From: Alphaproteobacteria bacterium | GTDB lineage: Bacteria > Pseudomonadota > Alphaproteobacteria > Rhodobacterales > Rhodobacteraceae | DNA: 34,356 bases | Reading direction: 5' to 3' | NCBI GenBank assembly: GCA_016869835.1 | Contig: VGDH01000020.1 | Coordinates: 1-34,356, forward strand | In this document: piece by piece, positions 14,794 to 21,350 of the stretch | Numbering within the stretch: the first letter of the stretch is position 1 | How the letters are laid out: every line of letters starts with the position of its first letter | Notes under the pieces: generated by a model | Told to the model about the DNA's origin: nothing | The model's input: only the letters and a program-made list of their open reading frames with translations | Database searches by the model: none | Translations under genes and position numbers: made by a program

Positions 14794-14829
14794 GGTGCCA
14801 TCAGACCAGTGCGTACCCGTCGCCCTTAC
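14794..14829 (-). repeat. Solo IS66-like terminal sequence, copy 2
   Basis: On the minus strand this begins GTAAGGGCGACGGG and ends GTCTGATGGCACC. It matches the copy at 4965-5000 in length (36 bp), orientation and 27 of 36 positions, and the CCCCA outside the tip is also shared. No transposase is attached. It lies between the terminator and the IS5-family element. Confidence 0.5.
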
Positions 14830-14865
14830 CCCAACCCCATGGACTTGCCCGGAAAATGTAGAGAG

Positions 14866-15915
14866 GGCTGTGTTGCACAAATCCCGTGAGGGATTCATCT
14901 CGTGAATCCAGCGTGGTAGCTGGCATGCATGAGCAGACCCGTACCCCCTGTCTACAAGACCAAGAACTGGCCCGCGTATAACAGGGCGCTGAAGCGCCGG
15001 GGCTCGCTGACGATCTGGTTTGACCCCGCCATGACCTGGGAGGCTGCGCCGACAGGCAAGCGTGGCCGCCAGCCGGACTACAGCGATGCCGCCATCCAGA
15101 CCTGCCTGACGATGAAGGTGCTGTTCGGAATGGCGCTGCGGCAAACGACCGGTTTCGTCGAGAGCCTGCTGCAACTGATCGGCCTCGAATGGGCGGTGCC
15201 TGACTTCAGCACGCTGTCGCGGCGGCAGAAAACCCTGAAGGTGAACATCCCCTACCGTGGCTCGGAAGGTCCGCTGCATCTGCTGGTCGACAGCACCGGC
15301 ATCAAGGTGGAAGGCGAAGGTGAGTGGAACGCCCGCAAGCACGGCGGCACCAAGCGCCGCGTCTGGCGCAAGATCCACATCGGGATTGATGAGAAATCCT
15401 TGGAAATCCGGGCCGCCGAGTTCACCACAAGCGAGATCGGCGATGCGCCCATGCTGCCCGAACTGCTGGACCAGATCCCGACCGAGCAGGAGATCGGCAG
15501 CGTCACCGCCGACGGTGCCTTCGACACGCGCAAATGCCACGACGCCATCGCCGCCCGTGGCGCTGCGGCGATCATCCCACCGCGCAAGAACGCCAAACCG
15601 TGGAAACCCGATACCGCCGGGGCCATCGCCCGCAACGACATCCTGCGCACATCGAAGCGTGTCGGTCGAACCATCTGGCGACGATGGAGCGGGTATCACC
15701 GCCGAAGCCGTGCAGAGACCAAGATGCACTGTGTCAAGCTGCTCGGCCAACGCCTGAGCGCACGGGACTTCGAGCGTCAGGTCGCGGAGTTCCAGGTGCG
15801 CGTTGCCGTACTGAACGGCTTCACCGCGCTCGGCACACCCATCACAGAGGTCTCAGGATAAGTCTGTCTGGGGAAAGGGAAACTCTGCCCTTCAGGCGAT
15901 TTGTGCAACAGAGCC
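14866..15915 (+). mobile_element. Complete IS5-family insertion sequence (1,050 bp)
   Basis: The two ends are near-perfect inverted repeats: GGCTGTGTTGCACAAATCCC at 14866 and, on the minus strand from 15915, GGCTCTGTTGCACAAATCGC. One uninterrupted transposase gene lies between them. GGCTxTGTTGCACAAAT ends are typical of IS903-like IS5 elements. The 9-bp flanks, tgtagagag on the left and gctgtcaac on the right, do not match, so no target duplication survives. The insertion was probably followed by a rearrangement at one side. Confidence 0.88.
14929..15861 (+). CDS. IS5-family (IS903-like) transposase
   Basis: This 310-aa DDE transposase fills almost the whole element. The catalytic acids can be seen in LVDSTG, VTADGAFDT and the RRSRAETK motif near the C-terminus. 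The N-terminus (YKTKNWPAYNRALKRRGSL) is the family's DNA-binding start. The length and lack of interruption suggest an active enzyme. The ATG at 14929 has only a weak ribosome site, which is usual for these elements. It is the only complete transposase gene inside an apparently complete IS in this window. Confidence 0.92.
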   Translation: MSRPVPPVYKTKNWPAYNRALKRRGSLTIWFDPAMTWEAAPTGKRGRQPDYSDAAIQTCLTMKVLFGMALRQTTGFVESLLQLIGLEWAVPDFSTLSRRQKTLKVNIPYRGSEGPLHLLVDSTGIKVEGEGEWNARKHGGTKRRVWRKIHIGIDEKSLEIRAAEFTTSEIGDAPMLPELLDQIPTEQEIGSVTADGAFDTRKCHDAIAARGAAAIIPPRKNAKPWKPDTAGAIARNDILRTSKRVGRTIWRRWSGYHRRSRAETKMHCVKLLGQRLSARDFERQVAEFQVRVAVLNGFTALGTPITEVSG

Positions 15916-16090
15916 GCTGTCAACACCTAATCCGTTGATTTACCTACAAACGGCAATCTGGGCTTTTGCTCTCACTCTTCACTGGACTTCGCTGGCGAAC
16001 GAAGCCTCACTGATCCCGCGCCCGGAATTGCCCCCGGGCTTGCCTCGGTAGGACGGCATGGTGCCGCACCTGCGAACCGAGGACACACAC

Positions 16091-16336
16091 ATGACCGACG
16101 CACCCGAAGCCAAAGCCCGCTCCACCAAGTCCGAACTTGTGACCCGCCTCTTGTCGCGCAAGGCCGGCGCCAATCTCGCCACGCTCCGCGACGCCACGGG
16201 CTGGCAACCGCATTCCGTCCGGGCCGCCCTGAGTGGTCTGCGCAGGGCCGGCTACGCCATCGATCGCCAAGACGCAAAGTCTGCGGAGGGAGGCCCGGTC
16301 TACCGGATCACCGCACAACCGACGCGATCCGCATGA
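16091..16336 (+). CDS. DUF3489 domain protein (small winged-helix-like)
   Basis: This 81-aa soluble protein has a basic start (APEAKARSTKSELVTRLL), then KAGANLATLRDATGWQPHSV and LRRAGYAIDRQDA, which looks like a short winged helix and is characteristic of DUF3489. GAGGA lies 9 bases before the ATG at 16091, which I prefer over an in-frame ATG 33 bases upstream. Its stop overlaps the next gene (ATGA). In other alphaproteobacteria this small gene is commonly found beside a DUF2924 gene and a large serine recombinase, so it is probably a DNA-binding accessory of the recombinase. That role is inferred, not established. Confidence 0.8.
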   Translation: MTDAPEAKARSTKSELVTRLLSRKAGANLATLRDATGWQPHSVRAALSGLRRAGYAIDRQDAKSAEGGPVYRITAQPTRSA

Positions 16337-16728
16337 TGCCGAGCGTGGCTGAGATCGAAGCCATGGACCGGGCGGCGCTCCTCGCCGCCTGGTCCGACCT
16401 CTTCAGGTGTGATGTACCCAAGGGCCTGAGCCAGCCCTTTCTGCGGCGCTTTCTTGCCTTCGAAGTGCAGGCCCGCCGAGGCGGTGGCTTGCCGAAAGCG
16501 GTCGTCGAGACCCTGATCAAGCGGCCGGTCGCCAAACAGGCAACCGCACTTGCCCCGGGGGGACGGCTCCTGCGCGAGTGGAACGGGGTCACCCATATCG
16601 TCGAGGTGTCCTCTGATGGATACCGGTGGAACGGACGCTCCCATCGCTCGCTGTCCGCGATCGCGCGTGCCATCACCGGGGCCCGCTGGTCCGGCCCCCG
16701 CTTCTTCGGTCTGAGGGGGCAGGCGTGA
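16333..16728 (+). CDS. DUF2924 domain protein
   Basis: This 131-aa protein has the usual DUF2924 features: an N-terminal MPSVAEIEAMDRAALLAAW, FRCDVPKGLSQPFLRRFLAF, and a C-terminal RSHRSLSAIARAITG followed by WSGPRFFGL. The last part looks like a small DNA-binding or regulatory module, such as appears in phage-like recombination loci. The start overlaps the DUF3489 stop and the stop overlaps the GTG start of the recombinase, so the three are translated as a coupled unit. No enzymatic residues are recognisable, and its function is unknown. Confidence 0.82.
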   Translation: MMPSVAEIEAMDRAALLAAWSDLFRCDVPKGLSQPFLRRFLAFEVQARRGGGLPKAVVETLIKRPVAKQATALAPGGRLLREWNGVTHIVEVSSDGYRWNGRSHRSLSAIARAITGARWSGPRFFGLRGQA

Positions 16729-18398
16729 CACTCTTGCCCCCCTCGATCCGCTGCGCCATCTACACCCGCAAGTCCTCGGACGAAGGTCTCGAGCAGGGCT
16801 TCAATTCCCTTGCCGCCCAGTATGAGGCCTGCGTCGCCTATGTCGCCAGCCAGAAGCCGGAAGGCTGGATCCTGGCCAAGGATCGTTTCGACGATGGCGG
16901 TGTGTCTGGCGGCACGCTGGAGCGCCCGGGCCTGCAGCGTCTCCTAGCGGAGATCGAAGCCGGCCGGATCGGCATGGTCGTGGTCTACAAGATCGACCGG
17001 TTGACCCGATCCCTTGCCGACTTTGCCCGGCTGGTCGAACGCTTCGATGCTGCGGGATGTTCCTTCGTCTCGGTCACCCAGTCGTTCAACACCGCCAGCT
17101 CGATGGGACGTCTCACCCTCAACGTGCTCCTGTCCTTCGCCCAGTTCGAGCGCGAGGTCACCGCCGAGCGCATTCGTGACAAGATCGCGGCCTCCAAGAA
17201 GAAGGGGCTCTGGATGGGCGGCGTGCCTCCGCTTGGCTATGACCCGCCTCCCGATCCAAAGGTCAGGGTCTTGGCCGTCAACACGGCGGAAGCCGAGACC
17301 GTGCGCACCCTCTTTGCGCTGTGCGATCAGGGCGGCGGCCTCGTGGTTGTCGAGCGCGACGCGGCGCGGCTTGGCCTGAGGTCCAAGCGACACGCGTTTC
17401 GCTCCGGACGCACCCAGGGCGGCAACCCGCTCTCGCGGGGACAGATCCACAAGATCCTTACCAACCCTGTCTACATCGGCCTGATTCGGCACAAGGACCG
17501 CAGCTGGCCAGGCCAGCATCTTGCCATTGTTCCCCGCGATCTCTGGGACCGCGTCCAGGCCGGGTTGCAAGCCGCCTCTGGCCGACCGCGCGGAAGGTCC
17601 AGCGACACCAGCGGTCATGCCGAGCCCTCGCCGCTCCGTGGCAAGCTGCGCGACGAGACCGGTGACCGGCTGACCCCGACCCACACTGTCCGGTACGGGC
17701 GGAAAGTTCGCTACTATGTGTCGAACCGGCTGATCCGGGGCGGGCCCGACCCGACTGGCTGGCGACTGCCGGCACTGAAGCTGGAAGAGGTCATCGCACG
17801 CACCGTCGCCGATCATATCGCCGCCGCAAATGCCTCCCACCGGCTGCTTGCGCTCCCCGACGTTCGCGACATCGGCGCGGTTCACGCGCGCGCAGCTGAG
17901 ATCGTACAGCAGTTGCACCTAGGAGATGCCCCTCTCCTGCGGTCGCTGCTGGTCTCCGGCATAGTGAAAGATCAAACCCTGGCTTTGATCCTCGACCGCG
18001 CCGTGCTGTCGCATCGGCTAGGTGTCCCGATCTACAGCCTCGCGCAGCAGGTATCGTCCCTCAGAATACCGCTTCGCCTGAGGCGCCGCGGTGTCGAGAT
18101 GAAGCTTGTTACAGGAGCCACGATCCCCACCCCCGATCCCGTGCTCCGGGAGGCGCTCGCCAAAGCGCATCGCTGGGCCCGGGCGCTCAAGTCGGGCACT
18201 CCCCTCCATGAGATCGCCCGCGCCGCAGGCCATCACGACGCCCTCGTCCGAACCCGAACACCCCTCGCCTTCCTGTCACCGAAGATCCAGCGCGCCATAC
18301 TCGAAGGCACGCAACCCGTCGACCTGACCCTCGAGAGGCTTGTGCGCCAGAGCCTCCCGCTCGACTGGCAGGACCAGGAGCGGCTCTGCGGGTTCTGA
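16725..18398 (+). CDS. Large serine recombinase (site-specific)
   Basis: This 557-aa protein has an N-terminal resolvase/invertase catalytic domain (residues about 8-150). The nucleophile serine sits in YTRKSSDE near residue 17, and the arginine-bearing segment VVYKIDRLTRS and the helix FAQFEREVTAERIRDKI are present. A recombinase domain (about 170-290, with GRTQGGNPLSRGQIHKILTNP) and a basic C-terminal region follow. The GTG at 16725 overlaps the DUF2924 stop; longer frames upstream run through that gene. Such enzymes integrate, excise or invert DNA between att sites. No phage genes or cargo are visible next to it, so this may be the recombination end of an eroded element. Confidence 0.9.
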   Translation: MTLLPPSIRCAIYTRKSSDEGLEQGFNSLAAQYEACVAYVASQKPEGWILAKDRFDDGGVSGGTLERPGLQRLLAEIEAGRIGMVVVYKIDRLTRSLADFARLVERFDAAGCSFVSVTQSFNTASSMGRLTLNVLLSFAQFEREVTAERIRDKIAASKKKGLWMGGVPPLGYDPPPDPKVRVLAVNTAEAETVRTLFALCDQGGGLVVVERDAARLGLRSKRHAFRSGRTQGGNPLSRGQIHKILTNPVYIGLIRHKDRSWPGQHLAIVPRDLWDRVQAGLQAASGRPRGRSSDTSGHAEPSPLRGKLRDETGDRLTPTHTVRYGRKVRYYVSNRLIRGGPDPTGWRLPALKLEEVIARTVADHIAAANASHRLLALPDVRDIGAVHARAAEIVQQLHLGDAPLLRSLLVSGIVKDQTLALILDRAVLSHRLGVPIYSLAQQVSSLRIPLRLRRRGVEMKLVTGATIPTPDPVLREALAKAHRWARALKSGTPLHEIARAAGHHDALVRTRTPLAFLSPKIQRAILEGTQPVDLTLERLVRQSLPLDWQDQERLCGF

Positions 18399-18569
18399 AC
18401 GTCCGGTCCAGAACTGACGATGAGCGGTCGCCAACGTGCGCAACACCGGGTCTCCGCCTCCACCAAGGCAATCCAGGCCTCGCCGGTCGCCAGTGATCAG
18501 CAGCGGTCGGGCGCGCGGGCGTTTCGCGAGTAGGTTCCTGCGCGCTGCCAACGGTCCGACGCTCCCAAA

Positions 18570-18604
18570 AAATTCCCTGCAAATTTCCTGCACGCAGGGA
18601 ATTT
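18570..18604. repeat. 11-bp inverted repeat downstream of the recombinase
   Basis: AAATTCCCTGC (18570-18580) and GCAGGGAATTT (18594-18604) are exactly complementary, with a 13-bp spacer that contains a further TTTCCTGC half-copy. The position just beyond the recombinase gene makes it a candidate recombination or regulatory site. No T-run follows, so it is not an obvious terminator. Confidence 0.5.
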
Positions 18605-18772
18605 CTGAGTAGAAAACCGAAGCGCCTGATGCGCCAGACAGAGACGCAACCCGAAACGGGCCGCCAATCTGGCGCGAATACGTGTCTCTGTCGGGAAGCG
18701 GAGCGGCTAAAGGGCCGGAAAGACGGCCCGAAATATCCGAATTTACGAAATAAAAACATAGGCTTAGGTGGG

Positions 18773-18796
18773 TGGCGGAGTGGAAGGGATTCGAAC
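18773..18796 (-). other. 3' end of a tRNA-Ser (24 nt), probable attachment-site remnant
   Basis: Read on the minus strand, the segment runs from GTTCGAATCCC (T-loop and 3' half of the T-stem), through a 3' acceptor strand CCACTCC, to G and CCA. A G discriminator with this acceptor strand fits tRNA-Ser. The preceding bases do not pair with the T-stem, and no GGAGTGG 5' end is found about 85 bases upstream, so only the 3' 24 nt are present. Exact copies of tRNA 3' ends are typical att cores of integrative elements. Confidence 0.65.
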
Positions 18797-18843
18797 TGGC
18801 AAGTCGGGGAAGCAGTCTGACCGGCTGTGTGTGCGAGATAGCC

Positions 18844-18860
18844 TGTGCAGATTCTGCACA
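18844..18860. repeat. Short hairpin TGTGCAG-ATT-CTGCACA
   Basis: TGTGCAG at 18844-18850 and CTGCACA at 18854-18860 are perfect inverted arms with a 3-base loop. A further TCTGCAC copy follows, then a run of A. It may be a protein-binding site or a weak terminator for minus-strand transcription. Confidence 0.35.
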
Positions 18861-18913
18861 CAGTCTGCACAAAAAATAATTCAAACTATTGAAATATATT
18901 ATATTTTATTATT

Positions 18914-18942
18914 TCCGGCGGGGGTATTTGGACCAAGATGAA
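18914..18942 (+). repeat. Putative dispersed intergenic motif of Rhodobacteraceae
   Basis: The segment starts TCCGGCGGGGGTATTTGG and continues with ACCAAGATGAA. From memory, closely similar GTATTT...AAGATGAA strings recur in intergenic regions of many Rhodobacteraceae. Only one copy was noticed in this window, so the repeat status needs a genome search. Confidence 0.35.
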
Positions 18943-19013
18943 CCGGCAAGAAGAAGCACTTGGGGTTTGCCGGGCAACGCGATAGCTTGGCGAAGAACCA
19001 TGGGGAGAGGGCG

Positions 19014-19907
19014 ATGTTCCTGACGGTGACGCCTGAGTGGCAGGCCTTGGGCGAGGCGATTCTGGCCGATCTTCCTGCGCCCGAGGCGATGTCGCTGGTG
19101 CTGGTGCAGTCCGGCCCCGGCGGTCCGGTCGGCTTTGCCCATCGCGGGATGGAGCCGGTCTATCCCTGTTCCTTGGTCAAGGCCTTTCATCTGGTGCATG
19201 TCTCGGCCGCGCTGGAAGAGGGGCGGGCCGAGGCCCATGGCGAGTTGGACCGGGCGATGCGCGACATGATCTTGTGGTCGTCGAATACGGCGACCAACTA
19301 TGTCATTGATATCCTGACCGGAACCACCGGGGACACCCTGCTTGACGGGGCGGAATACTTGGACTGGATGACCAAGCGCGAGCGGTTGAACCGGTTCTTC
19401 TGGCGCCTCGGCTGGCCGGAGTGGGAGGGCTGCCGCATCGCGCAAAAACTGATGGATGACACCCGCTATGGCCGCGAAGCGCGCTTTGCGGCCGAGGGCG
19501 GCGGCAATCTGAACCGGCTGACCGCGCTGGCCGCCGCGCGGCTATTCTGGACGCTTTTCGAGGGCGATCTGCCGCTTTCCGCACCGGCACGGGGCCGCGC
19601 GCAGGCGATCTTGTCGCGCGATCCGGCCGGGCCCGATGCCGGGCGGCCTGAGTATCAGCTGAGCGAATATCTGGGCGGCGCCCTGCCCACGGGGCTGCAG
19701 CTGTGGTCCAAGGCGGGCCATAACCTGTGGACGGGCGATGCCGCCACTAGCTGGTTCAAGCATGACATGATCCGCATCAAGGCGCCGGACCGCCCGGCCC
19801 TGATTGCGGTCGTGATGACGGCGGGCGAGGGCCTCGCGGCCGGGGCGCCCGGGCTGTTCCCCGAGCTCGGCCGCACGATCTGGCAGCGGGTGGCGGCCCT
19901 CGGCTGA
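19014..19907 (+). CDS. Class A beta-lactamase-fold serine hydrolase, no signal peptide
   Basis: This 297-aa protein has the penicillin-recognising fold. The motifs are S53-L-V-K56 (YPCSLVKAFHL, the acylation serine and general base), S89-S90-N91 (WSSNTATN, in the SDN position) and WSKAGHN near residue 229, where beta-lactamases have KTG. The start is ATG 19014 with GGGGAGAGG just upstream. There is no signal peptide, so it cannot act on cell-wall substrates unless exported another way. An esterase, amidase or peptidase acting on a small cytosolic substrate is more likely than antibiotic resistance. It stands alone beside the accessory-core boundary. Confidence 0.82.
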   Translation: MFLTVTPEWQALGEAILADLPAPEAMSLVLVQSGPGGPVGFAHRGMEPVYPCSLVKAFHLVHVSAALEEGRAEAHGELDRAMRDMILWSSNTATNYVIDILTGTTGDTLLDGAEYLDWMTKRERLNRFFWRLGWPEWEGCRIAQKLMDDTRYGREARFAAEGGGNLNRLTALAAARLFWTLFEGDLPLSAPARGRAQAILSRDPAGPDAGRPEYQLSEYLGGALPTGLQLWSKAGHNLWTGDAATSWFKHDMIRIKAPDRPALIAVVMTAGEGLAAGAPGLFPELGRTIWQRVAALG

Positions 19908-20002
19908 TTGCCGGCTTCCTTTGTCGCCCCCGCCCCCAGGCACCCCATTGACGGGACCGCCCTTCGGTTGCACCCTGCGCCAAAGCGCAACCAGAGGCAA
20001 TC

Positions 20003-20227
20003 ATGGGCTATGTCTTTTCAACCCCCGCCGGGCTTGTCAACCTCTTTGCGCTGGGCATCGAGGCGGCCATTGCGCTGATCCTTGCCTTTGCCAGCGGCCT
20101 TTCCGAGATGCACAAGGACCTGCTCGTCGGCTTTGCCATCGGCTTTCCGGCGCTGACGCTGGTGCTGATCGTGGTCTTGCTCGCCCGCATGGCCCCCGGC
20201 GGGTTTACTTCGCCTGAAGAACCTTGA
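20003..20227 (+). CDS. Small two-helix membrane protein of unknown function
   Basis: This 74-aa protein has two predicted membrane helices, at about residues 10-32 (LVNLFALGIEAAIALILAF) and 40-63 (LVGFAIGFPALTLVLIVVLL), joined by a short charged loop (SEMHKD), with an acidic tail PEEP. AGAGG lies 5 bases before the ATG. The gene overlaps the cytochrome c gene on the other strand by 23 bases at the 3' ends. I do not recognise a family. The clean hydrophobic pattern and ribosome site make it a likely real gene. Confidence 0.62.
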   Translation: MGYVFSTPAGLVNLFALGIEAAIALILAFASGLSEMHKDLLVGFAIGFPALTLVLIVVLLARMAPGGFTSPEEP

Positions 20228-20612
20228 GATATTCGGCCAATTGCACCAGGCGGATCGGTGTCGGTGTCTCGATCCCGTCGCCGCCGTCATAGGGCACCAT
20301 CTCGCTTTGCAGGAGCGGTCCGAAATCGGGCATCACGCCGCGCCCCTTGGCCCCGGCATAGCCCCAGATCTGCGCCATCACCTTGGTCGTCGGGAATTCG
20401 CCCTTGTTGCGTGCCGACAGCGTCGTCAGATCGGCCGGTTTGCGCGACAGTTCGGTGGCAATCTCGCCATCGCCCTTGCCAGTTGCCCCATGGCAGGCCG
20501 AACAATAGGCCGCGTAATCCTCGGCCCCGGTGTCGGGGCTGGCCTTGGGATCAACGCATGCTGCCATCAGCGGCAGGGCCATCAGGGCGGCAAATGGGGC
20601 AAGGCGGGTCAT
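20205..20612 (-). CDS. Monohaem cytochrome c lipoprotein
   Basis: This 135-aa protein is exported and probably lipid-anchored. The N-terminal hydrophobic segment ends in the lipobox LMAAC (C19). One haem site, CSACH (C37, C40, H41), is followed by a GRGVMPDFG stretch whose methionine is the probable second iron ligand. The size and pattern fit small class I cytochromes c that carry electrons at the periplasmic face. It faces the small membrane protein tail to tail with a 23-bp overlap and lies 45 bp beyond the lolD stop. Its redox partner is unknown, though a cytochrome b561-like gene lies 4 kb away. Confidence 0.88.
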   Translation of the reverse strand: MTRLAPFAALMALPLMAACVDPKASPDTGAEDYAAYCSACHGATGKGDGEIATELSRKPADLTTLSARNKGEFPTTKVMAQIWGYAGAKGRGVMPDFGPLLQSEMVPYDGGDGIETPTPIRLVQLAEYLKVLQAK

Positions 20613-20657
20613 GGGTCTCTCCTGTTCTTCTAGGCGCGCAATCTGGACGGCTTGCGG

Positions 20658-21350
20658 TTATCCGGCATTGATCGCCATCACGCACCCCTGATCCAGCCGA
20701 ACGGTCCGGTCCATTCGGGCCGCAAGCTCAAGGTTATGCGTGGCGATCAGCGCCGCCAAGCCCGTTTCGCGCACCAGACCCATCAGCGCGCCAAAGACCT
20801 GATCCGATGTGCCCGGATCCAGGTTGCCGGTCGGCTCATCGGCCAACAGAAGCTTCGGCCGGTTGGCCAGCGCCCGGCAGAAGGCGACGCGCTGCTGCTC
20901 GCCGCCAGACAGGGCGGCAGGGCGGTGATCGGCCCGCGCCGCCACGCCCACACGGTCCAAGAGATCGCGCGCCCGCGCCTCGGCCTCGGGCGCAGCCACG
21001 CCATTGGCAAGCTGCGGAATGACGATGTTTTCCAGCGCGGTAAACTCGGGCAAGAGATGGTGGAACTGATAGATGAACCCCACCTCGCCGCGCCGCGCCA
21101 GCGTGCGCTCACGGTCCGACAGGCCGACTATATTGCGCCCCGACAGCGCGACCGAGCCTGCGTCCGGCGTATCCAGAAGCCCCGCGATGTGCAAAAGCGT
21201 CGATTTTCCCGCACCCGAAGGCGCGACCAAGGCCACCACCTCGCCGCGCTTCACCTCCAGCGTCGCGCCGCGCAGCACCACCACCTCGCCCGGCGTGTCG
21301 CGCTTGTAGACCTTTTCGATGCCCGCAAGCTCCAGCGCATAGTCACTCAT
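20658..21350 (-). CDS. lolD: Lipoprotein-releasing ABC transporter ATP-binding protein LolD
   Basis: This 230-aa ATPase belongs to the MacB/LolD group. It has Walker [10 protein letters not shown], a Q-loop ([12 protein letters not shown], a characteristic LolD stretch), the signature [15 protein letters not shown] and Walker [14 protein letters not shown]. It powers LolC/E in extracting outer-membrane lipoproteins from the inner membrane for hand-over to LolA. Its start overlaps the end of the lolC gene by 8 bases, so the two are coupled. The alanine at the first position of Walker A, where glycine is usual, is conservative. Confidence 0.92.
   Translation of the reverse strand: MSDYALELAGIEKVYKRDTPGEVVVLRGATLEVKRGEVVALVAPSGAGKSTLLHIAGLLDTPDAGSVALSGRNIVGLSDRERTLARRGEVGFIYQFHHLLPEFTALENIVIPQLANGVAAPEAEARARDLLDRVGVAARADHRPAALSGGEQQRVAFCRALANRPKLLLADEPTGNLDPGTSDQVFGALMGLVRETGLAALIATHNLELAARMDRTVRLDQGCVMAINAG

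Larger units (their letters stand above)
18399..19013. other. Gene-free stretch between the recombinase and the serine hydrolase
   Basis: No supported gene lies in these 615 bp; the open frames on the minus strand lack ribosome sites and family resemblance. It holds an 11-bp inverted repeat (18570-18604), the last 24 nt of a tRNA-Ser (18773-18796), a TGTGCAG/CTGCACA hairpin (18844-18860) and an almost pure A+T block (about 18870-18912). At 18914-18942 lies a motif that recurs in Rhodobacteraceae intergenic regions as I recall it. It marks the change from accessory to core-like sequence. Confidence 0.6.

Noticed and set aside
15916-16090. Left attachment site of the recombinase element
   Set aside because: No copy of the tRNA-Ser 3' end or of the 18570 inverted repeat was found here.
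18773-18860. Complete tRNA gene
   Set aside because: Only the 3' 24 nt fit. There is no anticodon arm, D-arm or 5' acceptor strand at the expected distance.
18187-18884. Minus-strand frames of about 200 codons after the recombinase
   Set aside because: They run through the tRNA fragment and inverted repeats, lack ribosome sites and resemble no family.
19014-19907. Antibiotic-resistance beta-lactamase
   Set aside because: No signal peptide, and the second and third motifs deviate. Resistance cannot be claimed.
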